From positions 171,979 to 235,978 of the forward strand of contig NZ_JAXHDF010000008.1 in NCBI RefSeq assembly GCF_037071985.1: a stretch of 64,000 nt of DNA. The letters are read 5' to 3'. The translations under genes were made by a program, and so were the position numbers. A model generated the notes under the pieces. It worked only from the letters and a program-made list of their open reading frames with translations. It was not told the DNA's origin and searched no databases. Origin of the DNA: Pseudogracilibacillus sp037071985 (lineage in GTDB: Bacteria > Bacillota > Bacilli > Bacillales > Amphibacillaceae). Positions 8,394 to 17,915 of this stretch are shown here, piece after piece (the stretch's first letter is position 1; each line of letters begins with the position of its first letter).

Positions 8394-8470
8394 TAGCTAA
8401 ACCCCCTTTTCGATTAGGTAGGTATAGTTTATGGAGTATTTATGAATTCATTTATGTTATTTATTACATA

Positions 8471-9361
8471 TTATTGCATTATTTTATTAAGAAGGTTTTC
8501 ATCAAACGTACCATTTTTTATCATTTCAATTTCGAATTTATATGGTGGCTTTTTATTTTTCTTATCTGACCCCACATACGGTGTTTCCAAAATTTTTGGA
8601 ATATCTTTGAATTCTTCATGAAAAATAACATAATGTAATGCTTTGTATCCAATATGTCCGAATCCGATATTTTCATGGCGATCTTTTTGTGCACCACGTT
8701 CATTTTTACTGTCATTCACATGTACTACCTTGATACGGTCTACACCAATAATTTTATCAAATTCATTAAGAACATCATCAAAACCATCGGCAATATGGTA
8801 TCCTGCATCATGAATATGGCAAGTATCTAAACAAACACTTAATTTTTCATTATGTGTTACTCCATCAATAATTTTAGCAATTTCATCAAAACTTCTACCA
8901 ATTTCCGTTCCTTTACCAGCCATTGTTTCTAATGCTATTTGCACCTTTTGATCCTTTGTGATGACTTCATTTAAACCCTCAATAATTTTCTTAATACCCT
9001 CATCAACCCCTGCTCCCACATGAGCGCCTGGATGTAAAACAATTTGACGTGCTCCTAAAGCCTCTGTTCGTTCAATTTCATTTTTTAAAAAAGTAACTCC
9101 CAATTCAAAAGTGGCTGGTTTTATTGTGTTAGCAATATTTATAATATATGGTGCGTGGACTATGATGTTATTTATACCATTTTCTTTCATATGTGCTAGT
9201 CCCGCTGCAATATTTAACTCTTCAATAGGCTTTCGTCTCGTATTTTGTGGTGCACCTGTATAAATCATAAATGTATTTGCCCCATAAGAAACAGCCTCTT
9301 CACTAGACCCTAACAACATTTTCTTTCCACTCATCGATACATGAGAACCTAAGTTTACCAT
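8471..9361 (-). CDS. nfo: Endonuclease IV (AP endonuclease)
   Basis: Base-excision repair enzyme that nicks DNA 5' to abasic sites, a TIM-barrel with three zinc ions. Family signatures: GSHVSMSGKKML at the N-terminus, HPGAH near residue 105, ALETMAGKGTE, CLDTCHIHDAGYHI, and VHVNDSKNERGAQKDRHENIGFGHIG. The frame opens at a GTG at 9370, but the ATG at 9361 (MVNLGSHVSM) fits the family start and sits 6 bases after GGGGTGG; it gives 296 residues. It lies 13 bp after cshB and was probably transcribed with it. In B. subtilis nfo is important for spore DNA repair. Confidence 0.95.
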   Translation of the reverse strand: MVNLGSHVSMSGKKMLLGSSEEAVSYGANTFMIYTGAPQNTRRKPIEELNIAAGLAHMKENGINNIIVHAPYIINIANTIKPATFELGVTFLKNEIERTEALGARQIVLHPGAHVGAGVDEGIKKIIEGLNEVITKDQKVQIALETMAGKGTEIGRSFDEIAKIIDGVTHNEKLSVCLDTCHIHDAGYHIADGFDDVLNEFDKIIGVDRIKVVHVNDSKNERGAQKDRHENIGFGHIGYKALHYVIFHEEFKDIPKILETPYVGSDKKNKKPPYKFEIEMIKNGTFDENLLNKIMQ

Positions 9362-9374
9362 TTTTTCCACCCCG

Positions 9375-10691
9375 TTATTTTCTATTTCTACGACCTTCTC
9401 TTTTTAATCGACTCTTTATTCGTTCTTGTTGTTTCTTCATTTTCTTTTTATAGCCTGGTTTTACTTTTTGAGGTTTTTTTACTCGACTCCATGCTTCTTT
9501 ATCGAGTTTAGTTGAAACATTTTTTCGCAACTGGCGTTTATTAAAACGATTCGTTTCAATCCATTCCCCATTTTTAACATCAGAAAAAGTAAATGTAATC
9601 CCATTCTTTTCTAAACGTTCAATTAATGACGTATCCTCTTCCTTAAAAAAGCTGATTGCAGTACCCGATAATCCCGCTCTTGCTGTTCTACCAACACGAT
9701 GTATATAAAATTCAACTTCTTTTGGCAACTCCACATTAATTACATGACTTGCACCCTTAATATCGATACCTCTAGATGCTAAATCTGTCGCGACAATGTA
9801 TTGATAGCGAAGATCTAAAATTGCTTTTACCATTCTTTTTCTTTCACGACTTGTTAAACCGCCATGTAGGACACCTACATTTAAACCTTTTTCTACCAAT
9901 TTGTCCCCTAACTCATTGGCTGACTCTTTACTATTTGTAAATAAAATTGCTACATATGGCTGAATAACTTCGGATATGTCCATTATTTTATTTACAATAT
10001 CCTGATGCTTAATCTCGATCAAGCGATGTTCCATCTTTTCAGGAGATATCCCATTTTCTATTTTAATATGAATTGGTTGAGCTAAATATTTCTTCAAAAA
10101 TGGCTGAAGTTGTTGTGGAATCGTAGCAGAAAAAACTAAAAGTTGTACATCTTTTTTGCTCCGAACTAGCAGCTCGTCTATCGTATCAATAAAACGAAAA
10201 TCCAGCATCAAATCTGCTTCATCAATGACAAACGAAGTTGCTGAATAGATAGAAAGAGCTCCCTCATTGATCATATCTAAAATTCGACCTGGCGTCCCAA
10301 CTACAATATGAGGCTTTTTCTCTAGTTGCTTTATCATACGCTGTCTATCAACACCGCCGACAATTAATCGTGAAATCCATACTTGCTCTTTATTAGCATA
10401 CGTAGTCATCGTTTTAATCTCTTCGTATATTTGCATCGATAATTCCCTTGTCGGTGCCGTGATAACTATTTGTACTTCTTGTGAAGATTCATCAATTCTA
10501 TTAAGTAATGGCAATAAATAAGCATGAGTTTTTCCTGAACCAGTTTGGGATTGACCAATAATACTTTTACCATTTAATATTGCGGGTATTGCCTCTTTCT
10601 GAATTTCTGTAGGCGTTTGAAAGTAAAGCTTATCAACTATATTTAATATTGTATTATTTAAACCTATTTGTTTAAAATTAATTTCAGACAT
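9375..10691 (-). CDS. cshB: DEAD-box RNA helicase CshB
   Basis: ATP-dependent RNA helicase acting on mRNA and ribosomal RNA structure. Motifs in order: a Q motif ending TPTEIQKEAIP, Walker A SQTGSGKT, PTREL, TPGR, DEAD (VIDEADLMLDF), SAT, and in the second RecA domain HGGLTSRERKR, DLASRGIDI and HRVGRTARAG. The last 70 residues are strongly basic (KKPQKVKPGYKKKMKKQQ), typical of a C-terminal RNA-binding tail. 438 residues, as in B. subtilis YqfR/CshB. AAAGGAG precedes the ATG. In B. subtilis, yqfQ and ispH separate it from yqfO; both are absent here. Confidence 0.93.
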   Translation of the reverse strand: MSEINFKQIGLNNTILNIVDKLYFQTPTEIQKEAIPAILNGKSIIGQSQTGSGKTHAYLLPLLNRIDESSQEVQIVITAPTRELSMQIYEEIKTMTTYANKEQVWISRLIVGGVDRQRMIKQLEKKPHIVVGTPGRILDMINEGALSIYSATSFVIDEADLMLDFRFIDTIDELLVRSKKDVQLLVFSATIPQQLQPFLKKYLAQPIHIKIENGISPEKMEHRLIEIKHQDIVNKIMDISEVIQPYVAILFTNSKESANELGDKLVEKGLNVGVLHGGLTSRERKRMVKAILDLRYQYIVATDLASRGIDIKGASHVINVELPKEVEFYIHRVGRTARAGLSGTAISFFKEEDTSLIERLEKNGITFTFSDVKNGEWIETNRFNKRQLRKNVSTKLDKEAWSRVKKPQKVKPGYKKKMKKQQERIKSRLKREGRRNRK

Positions 10692-10707
10692 TATATACTC
10701 CTTTCAA

Positions 10708-11814
10708 TTAAACAAATTGAAATGGATCTGTATTTACTTTTGACTCAATGATTGGCAAATCTGGTAGTTTTTTTAGTAAGAATTCTTTCGTAGCCTGCTT
10801 CATAATCTTTTCAATATAGTGACCAGCATCAATAATAGTCAGTCCCATTTCCTGTGCATCCTGTGCCATATGGAAGGTTACGTCACCAGTGATAAATGCA
10901 TCTGCCCCCATTTTTTTCGCGTGGTACAAATATTTTTCACCACTGCCACCAATGATTGCTACTGATTTAACCATTTTATCTTGATTACCTGTCACTCGCA
11001 AGTGATTGATTTGATAAGCTTTTTTAATTTGATTACATAACTCTTGAACTTTAACCGGACGTTCTAACGTACCAATACGGCCTAGGCCAATAGAATTGCC
11101 AATATGTTTTAATGGATACAGATCATACGCGACTTCCTCATATGGATGAGCTTCTTTCATTGCTGAAAGCACTCGTTTATACTCTTTTTCCTTAATAATT
11201 GTTTCAATTTTAATTTCATTTACAATTTCTAATTTGTTTTTACTGCCAATATACGGGTTTGTTCCTTCCATAGGCATAAAAGTACCTTGCCCAGAAGTTT
11301 GAAATGTACAATGACTGTAATTACCAATATAACCTGCCCCTGAATCACCTAGAGCCTCTCTTACTTGTCCAGCATATGTTTCCGGGACAAAAACGATTAG
11401 TTTTAAGAATTCTTCTGTCCTTATATCGACAAGTGGCTTCGTATGATTTACTTTCAAAGCTTCAGAAAGTAAATCATTTACCCCGCCTTCCGCAACATCT
11501 AAATTAGTATGCGAAGCATAAACAGTAATATTATGTTCAATTAGCTTTTTAATTACTTTTCCTTTCACTGTTTGAAAATTAATTTGCTTTAATGGTTTAA
11601 AGATAAGCGGGTGATGTGCCAGGATCAAGTTAACTTCTTGCTCAATTGCTTCATCCACAACAGACTCTATTACATCTAAGGTAACTAAAACTTTCTTTGT
11701 TTTATCTTCAGCAGTCCCTACTTGAAGCCCGACATTATCCCAATCATATGCTAAATCTGTCGGTGCCCATTGTTCAAGTGCTTTAAAAATCTGTCCATGA
11801 GTAATTTGTTTCAC
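10708..11814 (-). CDS. yqfO: Nif3-like dinuclear metal-centre protein YqfO
   Basis: 368-residue member of the Nif3/YqfO family: two halves of the metal-binding fold (AYDWDNVGLQVG and LAHHPLIF near the N-terminus; GDVTFHMAQDAQEMGLTIIDAGHYIEK near the C-terminus) with a PII-like insert between them (about residues 130-230). The His, Asp and Glu residues that bind the two metals are present. Some homologues have been called GTP cyclohydrolase I type 2, but the true function is unsettled. The start is GTG at 11814 overlapping the trmK stop (GTGA), with GGAGG upstream, so the two genes are translationally coupled as in B. subtilis. Confidence 0.92.
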   Translation of the reverse strand: MKQITHGQIFKALEQWAPTDLAYDWDNVGLQVGTAEDKTKKVLVTLDVIESVVDEAIEQEVNLILAHHPLIFKPLKQINFQTVKGKVIKKLIEHNITVYASHTNLDVAEGGVNDLLSEALKVNHTKPLVDIRTEEFLKLIVFVPETYAGQVREALGDSGAGYIGNYSHCTFQTSGQGTFMPMEGTNPYIGSKNKLEIVNEIKIETIIKEKEYKRVLSAMKEAHPYEEVAYDLYPLKHIGNSIGLGRIGTLERPVKVQELCNQIKKAYQINHLRVTGNQDKMVKSVAIIGGSGEKYLYHAKKMGADAFITGDVTFHMAQDAQEMGLTIIDAGHYIEKIMKQATKEFLLKKLPDLPIIESKVNTDPFQFV

Positions 11815-12524
11815 GATAAAACCTCCTCAATCCACCGTAACTGGGTCTCATATAGAGTAAGTTTTTCTTCATCCATGTTTTTAGCATGTTTCATCTGACG
11901 AATAACATGTAGTAATTTAATTCGTTCATGCTCCCATTTTTTTAAAAATACAGGAGTTTTTTCATTTATTAATATTGGTCCAAACATAAATTGTTTTTCA
12001 ATTAACATTGTTTCTTGATACAAAGTTTCTGATTTTTTCTCACCAATAATTATTTCGTATATATGATCATTTTCTTCCATAATAACTTCATTCACTAAGG
12101 AATATCCATTATGAAATAACCATTGTCGTACTAAATGAGCATGGTTGTTAGGTTGTAAAATAAGCCGATTAACATGATTTAATTTTTTCGACCCATTCGC
12201 AAGTATTTTACTTATCAGGCTACCACCCATACCGGCAACTACAATTTCATTAATATGATCGTTATCCTGAATCACATCGAGACCATTTCCTAATCTGACC
12301 TCTATTCTTTTCGCCAGGTCATATTGTTGTACTGTTTCAATTGCTCTTCTGTACGGGCCCTCTCGAACTTCGCCAGCAATTGCTTGAGCAAATGGATCGT
12401 GTAAACAAACATAACATGGAAGATAGCCATGATCCGAACCAATATCAGCAAAGCATGTTTTAGCGGTTAAAAAAGACGCGATCATTTTTAATCGATGTGA
12501 TAATTTTGACTCTATTTTCATCAT
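11811..12524 (-). CDS. trmK: tRNA (adenine(22)-N1)-methyltransferase TrmK
   Basis: Methylates A22 in the D loop of several tRNAs using S-adenosylmethionine. The SAM pocket reads FADIGSDHGYLPCY near residue 25, followed by IAGEVREGPY and the catalytic-loop segment VVAGMGGSLI; LILQPNNHAHLVRQWL is also characteristic. The frame extends to a GTG at 12530, but that GTG is part of the AGGTGAG ribosome site, so the start is one of the ATGs at 12524 or 12521. About 237 residues, the family length. It overlaps yqfO by 4 bp. Confidence 0.92.
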   Translation of the reverse strand: MMKIESKLSHRLKMIASFLTAKTCFADIGSDHGYLPCYVCLHDPFAQAIAGEVREGPYRRAIETVQQYDLAKRIEVRLGNGLDVIQDNDHINEIVVAGMGGSLISKILANGSKKLNHVNRLILQPNNHAHLVRQWLFHNGYSLVNEVIMEENDHIYEIIIGEKKSETLYQETMLIEKQFMFGPILINEKTPVFLKKWEHERIKLLHVIRQMKHAKNMDEEKLTLYETQLRWIEEVLS

Positions 12525-12603
12525 ACTCACCTATATTTGTATAAAATCGAGAAAAGCTTTCTGTTTGTACAGAAAGCTTACACTAAAAATTACATTATGT
12601 TAA

Positions 12604-12969
12604 TTATTTCATTTCACTTAGCCATTCAGCTAGTAAGTCTGCTTCTTCATTTCCTACAAGACCGCCTGGCATACTTCCTTGGCCATTCATAATAATTTCA
12701 TGAATATCGTCAGCTGAATGGTCACTTCCTACTTTCGTCAAGTCAGGGCCAGCTCCTCCGGATAAATCATCACCATGACAGCTAGCACATGATTTAGAGA
12801 AAATTTCTTCAGGATCTGTTGCAACTTCTCCCTGTTCTTCAACTTCTCCGCCATTTTCTTCAGCAAGTCGAATATCATCACGTTGATAAACGCCAATATA
12901 AAAGACTATAATCGCTGCAAATATACCTACGATAGCTATGATTCCAAATGGGAGAACATTTTTCTTCAT
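12604..12969 (-). CDS. cccA: Membrane-anchored cytochrome c-550
   Basis: Electron carrier on the outer face of the cytoplasmic membrane. A single N-terminal hydrophobic segment (residues 7-27) acts as uncleaved anchor. A Glu/Gly-rich linker follows, then a class I cytochrome c domain with heme motif CASCH near residue 60 and the distal Met in NGQGSMPGG. 121 residues, close to B. subtilis CccA. It lies upstream of trmK and downstream of sigA, the conserved order. It could donate electrons to a cytochrome c oxidase encoded elsewhere. Confidence 0.92.
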   Translation of the reverse strand: MKKNVLPFGIIAIVGIFAAIIVFYIGVYQRDDIRLAEENGGEVEEQGEVATDPEEIFSKSCASCHGDDLSGGAGPDLTKVGSDHSADDIHEIIMNGQGSMPGGLVGNEEADLLAEWLSEMK

Positions 12970-13111
12970 GACGCTACTTCCTCCTTATGTAATTGTTATG
13001 TATTTCTTATGAATTAAGACTATCCTTATTCTACTCGAAAATCCTTTTAGTTTAAAGTAATAATACATAACCTAAGTAATTAAAGGATAGAGTTATGAAA
13101 ATTATGTAAAT

Positions 13112-13140
13112 AATTTCATAATGAAGGACATTATGAAATT
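13112..13140 (-). terminator. Possible weak terminator at the end of sigA
   Basis: A perfect 12-bp stem (13112-13123 with 13129-13140) overlaps the sigA stop codon. On the minus strand only a mixed A/T tail follows, without a clean T run, so termination is uncertain. Confidence 0.4.
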
Positions 13141-14251
13141 ATTCTAGAAAATCTTTAAGTCGTTTACTTCTACTAGGGTGACGCAGTTTTCTAAGCGCTT
13201 TTGCTTCAATTTGACGAATTCGTTCTCGTGTAACACCAAATACTTTTCCTACTTCTTCAAGAGTACGGGTACGACCATCATCTAACCCAAAACGCAAACG
13301 TAATACATTCTCCTCACGATCAGTAAGTGTGTCAAGGACATCTTCTAATTGTTCCTTCAACAATTCATATGCGGCATGATCAGATGGAGAAACTGCTTCC
13401 TGATCTTCAATAAAATCACCTAAATGAGAATCATCTTCCTCACCGATTGGTGTCTCTAACGAAACTGGTTCTTGAGCTATTTTTTGAATATCTCTCACCT
13501 TTGCTGGAGATAATTCCATTTCTTTTCCAATTTCTTCTGGTGTAGGCTCTCTTCCAAGATCTTGTAGCAATTGACGTTGAACACGGATTAATTTATTGAT
13601 CGTTTCTACCATATGAACTGGAATCCGGATAGTTCGTGCCTGATCTGCAATGGCTCTAGTTATTGCTTGTCTAATCCACCATGTTGCATACGTACTAAAT
13701 TTAAATCCTTTTTCATGATCAAATTTTTCTACAGCTTTAATAAGACCCATATTCCCTTCTTGAATTAGATCTAAAAAAAGCATACCTCTACCAACATACC
13801 GTTTTGCAATACTGACAACAAGTCGTAAGTTTGCTTCTGCAAGCGCGCGACTTGCTTCTTCATCACCTTGTTTAATACGTTGAGCAAGCTTAACTTCTTC
13901 TTCTGCCGTTAATAAATCAACTCTGCCGATTTCCTTCAGATACATTCGAACTGGATCATTAATTTTAATGCCTAATGGTACGCTGAGGTCTCTTAGATTA
14001 TCTTCATTGGTTAGGTCCTCTTTTAATGCCTCTTCATCTTCAGCATCACCAATAACCTCTACACCCTGCTCCTCGAGGTACTCATAAAATTCATCAATTT
14101 GTTCTGGTTCAATCTCAAAAGTTGATAAACGATCTGCTACTTCCTCATATGCTAATACACCATTCTTTTTTCCCGCTTCGAGCAATTCTTCTTTTACTTG
14201 CTCAAGTGTTGCATCATTTTCCATTGTTTGAGAAGATTTATTTTCTGACAT
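13139..14251 (-). CDS. sigA: RNA polymerase primary sigma factor SigA
   Basis: Main vegetative sigma factor. 370 residues. An acidic region 1.1 is followed by region 1.2 (DPVRMYLKEIGRVDLLTAEEE), region 2 with LRLVVSIAKRYVGRGMLFLDLIQEGNMGLIKAVEKFD and the -10-binding KFSTYATWWIRQAITRAIAD, region 3, and region 4 with the -35 helix-turn-helix ending VTRERIRQIEAKALRKLRHP. It is 27 bp downstream of dnaG, forming the dnaG-sigA macromolecular-synthesis operon. Most promoters proposed in this window match its -35/-10 consensus. Confidence 0.99.
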   Translation of the reverse strand: MSENKSSQTMENDATLEQVKEELLEAGKKNGVLAYEEVADRLSTFEIEPEQIDEFYEYLEEQGVEVIGDAEDEEALKEDLTNEDNLRDLSVPLGIKINDPVRMYLKEIGRVDLLTAEEEVKLAQRIKQGDEEASRALAEANLRLVVSIAKRYVGRGMLFLDLIQEGNMGLIKAVEKFDHEKGFKFSTYATWWIRQAITRAIADQARTIRIPVHMVETINKLIRVQRQLLQDLGREPTPEEIGKEMELSPAKVRDIQKIAQEPVSLETPIGEEDDSHLGDFIEDQEAVSPSDHAAYELLKEQLEDVLDTLTDREENVLRLRFGLDDGRTRTLEEVGKVFGVTRERIRQIEAKALRKLRHPSRSKRLKDFLE

Positions 14252-14278
14252 AAGTCCCCTTCCCTCCTTATTACAAAC

Positions 14279-16078
14279 TTATTTCATCTTTTTGAGCTGT
14301 TTCTCAATTTCGATTATTTCTAATCCAATTTTTGCTGCCAAAATTGGATTTTGTTCGCTTTTTTGCTTTTCTCTTAAAGTACGAAGATAAGTGATATCAG
14401 TGGCCTCCATTTTAATTTGATGAATATAATCATTTATTTCTTCTTCGGTAATTGCATCATTGACCTGTGTTAATGCTAATTCAGTCACAATTTTCTTTAA
14501 TGAATCATCTTCAAGTTTATCAATCAGTTCACTTACATTGACCGTATTTTTCTCTTCGTAAAGAGCATATAAATGAGTTAAAATAATTTTATGGTGATCT
14601 ATATTAAATCCAACACCCAATTTTTCTTGTACTTTATCAATAATAAATGGGTGTTTGAACATATGAGCCATTAATTTTCTTTCGGCATTTTGATATGCAG
14701 GCTGAATCATCACTTTTTGATACGTATAAGGTTTTGTATTAGTATTACTGTTATTTGCTGTGTTATCCTTTAAATTGTTTCTTTTTTTATATTGGTTAAT
14801 ATCATATTGTATAATTTCAGTTGATAAATTAAACTCTGTTGCAATTTCATTCACATAATATTCTCGCTCAATCGGACTTTCGATTGTCGCTAATTGTTTT
14901 ATTATTTCTTCGATATAAGCAATTCTTTCACTATCAATAGAAAGATTATAATCCCTCTTTTTAACATACATAAAAAATTTAAAATATGTTTTGCTATAAT
15001 CAATAACTTGCTTAATAAACTCTTCACCGCCATGAGCAGAAATATACTCATCCGGGTCCATATTATTCTTTACTTCTGCAACTTTTACTTCACAACCAAT
15101 ATTCTTTAACAATGTTGCAGCTTGATAACTTGCATTTACTCCAGCCTCGTCTGCATCATAACAAATAATTATTGTATCAACATAACGCTTTAATAAGCGA
15201 GCTTGATGTTCCGTTAATGATGTACCTAAAGTAGCAACTACATTTTTTATACCTGCTTGATAGGCTGTAATTACATCCATATACCCTTCAAAAAGGATTA
15301 CTTCATTCTGTTTTCGAATATGATTTTTAGCTAAATTAAAGTTGTATAAAATACTTCCTTTATGAAACAATGCATGTTCTGGACTGTTTAAATATTTGGG
15401 AGTTTGATCTTGCAATGCTCTCGCACCAAAACCAACTGTTTTTCCTAAATGATTCTTAATTGGAAACATTATTCTTCCCCGAAAGGGATCAACAAACTCA
15501 TTGTTTTCCCGGGGCGATAATAAACCAGCTTTCACTAAGAGTTGAGGATGAAAACCTTTTTTTTCTAAGAACTGTACAGTAAATTCACTATTCAATGGGG
15601 CAATCCCCAGTTGGAATTCATCCATAGTATTTTCATTTAATCCTCTATTTTGAAAGTACTCTAAGCCAAGCTTTCCATCGTCAGCATATTTTAAAAGATG
15701 GTGATAATACTTAGTAAGCCAATCATATGCAGATAATAATTGCTGATCCTCATCAGATAAGGATGTTTTATTTGAACGAGTTTCAGGTAATTGGATTCCT
15801 GCTCTATTAGCCAAAAACTGTATAGCCTCTATAAAAGTAAATGTCTCCATTTCCATTAAAAATGTGATGACATTCCCACCTTTACCACAGCCAAAACAGT
15901 GAAAAATTTGTTTTTCTTTCGTAACAGAAAATGATGGTGAATTTTCACTGTGGAAAGGACATAATCCAAAGTAATTTCGACCTTGTTTTTTTAATTGAAC
16001 ATATTCTTCAATTACTTCAACAATGTCATTTTCTCCTCGAATGCTTTCAATGACGTCTTCAGGTATCTCTGTAAACAT
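14279..16078 (-). CDS. dnaG: DNA primase
   Basis: Synthesises RNA primers for replication. The N-terminal CHC2 zinc finger is visible (LCPFHSENSPSFSV then FHCFGCGKGGN). The Toprim catalytic core follows, with the acidic signatures ILFEGYMDVITAYQAG and CYDADEAG near residue 310 and MDPDEYI. The C-terminal helicase-binding domain ends in a lysine-rich tail. The frame extends to TTG at 16090, but the ATG at 16078 following GGTGGTGG is the better start and gives 599 residues. antE and yqxD, found upstream in B. subtilis, are not present. Confidence 0.97.
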   Translation of the reverse strand: MFTEIPEDVIESIRGENDIVEVIEEYVQLKKQGRNYFGLCPFHSENSPSFSVTKEKQIFHCFGCGKGGNVITFLMEMETFTFIEAIQFLANRAGIQLPETRSNKTSLSDEDQQLLSAYDWLTKYYHHLLKYADDGKLGLEYFQNRGLNENTMDEFQLGIAPLNSEFTVQFLEKKGFHPQLLVKAGLLSPRENNEFVDPFRGRIMFPIKNHLGKTVGFGARALQDQTPKYLNSPEHALFHKGSILYNFNLAKNHIRKQNEVILFEGYMDVITAYQAGIKNVVATLGTSLTEHQARLLKRYVDTIIICYDADEAGVNASYQAATLLKNIGCEVKVAEVKNNMDPDEYISAHGGEEFIKQVIDYSKTYFKFFMYVKKRDYNLSIDSERIAYIEEIIKQLATIESPIEREYYVNEIATEFNLSTEIIQYDINQYKKRNNLKDNTANNSNTNTKPYTYQKVMIQPAYQNAERKLMAHMFKHPFIIDKVQEKLGVGFNIDHHKIILTHLYALYEEKNTVNVSELIDKLEDDSLKKIVTELALTQVNDAITEEEINDYIHQIKMEATDITYLRTLREKQKSEQNPILAAKIGLEIIEIEKQLKKMK

Positions 16079-16172
16079 GTCCACCACCAAATCTCATCTT
16101 TACTGATAATATACTAATTCTATACGATCCTTAAAAACTCCTGCATGTTTCGACAATCTTTTTAACAAATCG

Positions 16173-16218
16173 AAAAAAAAGTTCCTTCTTTTAATATTTC
16201 ATTGTTTTAAAGAAGGAA
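16173..16218 (-). terminator. Terminator of the ccpN-yqfL transcript
   Basis: Minus strand: a 10-bp stem TTCCTTCTTT/AAAGAAGGAA (16209-16218 with 16182-16191) followed by a run of eight T residues (16180-16173). It separates yqfL from dnaG. Confidence 0.85.
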
Positions 16219-16327
16219 TGTTTCGTCTAAAATATCCATACTTACTTACTATATTCCCAAATATATCATTTTCTAAACGTACATACTTAGTACAACATAA
16301 CATTATAGTATATATGTATTATATTGT

Positions 16328-17146
16328 CTAGTCAATTATGCTTTTATCTTTCCGATATTTTTGTAAAATAATATTTGCAGTTTCTTCTACTGCCTTATTT
16401 GATACGTCAATAACTTCACAACCTATTTTATCAACTATCTTATTAAAAAAAGTAAGTTCTTCATCGATTCGCTTTAACGTTGCGTATGTTGCATGATCTC
16501 CCAAACCAAGAGCTTTTAATCTTTCTTTTCGAATTTCATTTAATTTATCACTACTAATTCTAAGTCCAATACATCTTGACTTATCAATACGAAACAGTTC
16601 TTCTGGAGGATCTACTTCTGGAACTACTGGAACATTTGCAACTTTCAAACGCTGATGTGCTAAATATTGTGATAATGGGGTTTTTGATGTTCTAGAAACG
16701 CCAATAAGTACAATGTCTGCCCGAGATATTCCTCTAGGATCTCGTCCGTCATCATATCTAACAGCAAACTCAATGGCTTCTATTCGTTTAAAATAATCTT
16801 TGTCTAATTTATAAACTAATCCTGGTTCTAGTCTGGGCTCGTGTTTAAACGTTCTTTCCATTGCTTCCATCATTGGGCCCATAAAGTCTACCACTTCAAT
16901 ATTCATTTCTTTTGCTCTTTTGTTCATATAATTTCTTAATTCTGGATCTACTAATGTATATCCGATCAATGCTGTCTTATCTTTAACAATTTCTAACGTT
17001 TCATCAATCGTTGCTTTATCTTCCACATAAGGGATTCTTTGAATTTTATAATTTCCATTAGTAAATTGACTTAATCCAGCTTTAATAACGAGTTCGGCAG
17101 TTTCACCGACTGAGTCTGATAACACATATACAGATGGACTATTCAT
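16328..17146 (-). CDS. yqfL: Putative pyruvate, phosphate dikinase regulatory protein YqfL
   Basis: 272-residue member of the PPDK/PEP synthase regulatory family, bifunctional ADP-dependent kinase and phosphate-dependent phosphorylase enzymes. The nucleotide loop reads IGVSRTSKTPLSQYLA around residue 150. The N-terminus VYVLSDSVGETAE and the segment GYTLVDPELR are typical. It sits 15 bp after ccpN, as in B. subtilis, where YqfL modulates CcpN activity at gluconeogenic promoters. No PPDK gene is in this window, so the enzymatic target is not known here. Confidence 0.9.
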   Translation of the reverse strand: MNSPSVYVLSDSVGETAELVIKAGLSQFTNGNYKIQRIPYVEDKATIDETLEIVKDKTALIGYTLVDPELRNYMNKRAKEMNIEVVDFMGPMMEAMERTFKHEPRLEPGLVYKLDKDYFKRIEAIEFAVRYDDGRDPRGISRADIVLIGVSRTSKTPLSQYLAHQRLKVANVPVVPEVDPPEELFRIDKSRCIGLRISSDKLNEIRKERLKALGLGDHATYATLKRIDEELTFFNKIVDKIGCEVIDVSNKAVEETANIILQKYRKDKSIID

Positions 17147-17161
17147 TTTTTATCCCTCTTT

Positions 17162-17791
17162 CTAAACTTGTTCATCAAGTATTAATTCTACAAATGCTTT
17201 TGTAATATTTGTCTTAGTAATTCTTCCGATAACATGTAAACCTTCTGGCATATCTTTGACAACAGGCAAGCCGTCAATCTGTTTATCGATTAATTTTTTG
17301 GCACTTTCAATAAGTAAATCTTCGGATCGACACACAGTTATATTCGGCATACGAGTCATAATAATATGTACGGGTATATTATTTAAATCCTGATTCCCTA
17401 AACTGGCACGAAGTAAATCTTTCCGTGATAGCACACCCGTTAAGCAACCAGGCTCATTTACAACAAATAAAGTCCCCACATCCCCAAGAAACATTGTTGA
17501 AATCGCATCATATACAGAAGCATCTTCCTTAACTACTACTGGTACAGACTGAAATTGTTTCACTTTAAATTTTTTAACTTTTTCTGTAAGCAGTTCTGAG
17601 CCTGTTTTACCTGTGAAAAAATAACCGACACGCGGACGCGCATCCAAATAGCCTGCCATTGTTAAGATAGCTAGGTCTGGCCGCAATGTTGCTCTTGACA
17701 AATTTAATTTTTCAGCAATTTGTTCCCCAGTAATTGGGCCATTTTCTTTTACAATTTCTATTATTATTTCTTGACGCTCTGATAACTCCAC
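17162..17791 (-). CDS. ccpN: CcpN transcriptional repressor (HTH plus two CBS domains)
   Basis: Repressor of gluconeogenic genes (gapB, pckA) during growth on glycolytic carbon in B. subtilis. The N-terminal winged helix reads NGPITGEQIAEKLNLSRATLRPDLAILTMAGYLDARPRVGYF in two adjoining pieces over residues 14-58, followed by two CBS motifs (about 80-140 and 148-205) that bind adenine nucleotides. 209 residues. The start is GTG at 17791 after AGGTGGTG. It forms a two-gene unit with yqfL, insulated by terminators on both sides. Confidence 0.93.
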   Translation of the reverse strand: MELSERQEIIIEIVKENGPITGEQIAEKLNLSRATLRPDLAILTMAGYLDARPRVGYFFTGKTGSELLTEKVKKFKVKQFQSVPVVVKEDASVYDAISTMFLGDVGTLFVVNEPGCLTGVLSRKDLLRASLGNQDLNNIPVHIIMTRMPNITVCRSEDLLIESAKKLIDKQIDGLPVVKDMPEGLHVIGRITKTNITKAFVELILDEQV

Positions 17792-17863
17792 TTTTTCACC
17801 ACCTACCTATCTCCATGTGATGCTTCCTTTACGTACTATTATAGTATAAATAGTGATAAAAAG

Positions 17864-17910
17864 AAAAAGCCTATTCAACTATATCTATATTAAGCTGATA
17901 TAGGCTTTTT
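17864..17910 (-). terminator. Terminator of the glyQ-glyS operon
   Basis: An 11-bp stem AAAAAGCCTAT/ATAGGCTTTTT (17900-17910 with 17864-17874) immediately follows the glyS stop codon, giving a T-rich 3' side on the minus strand. Confidence 0.85.
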
Positions 17911-17915
17911 ACTTA

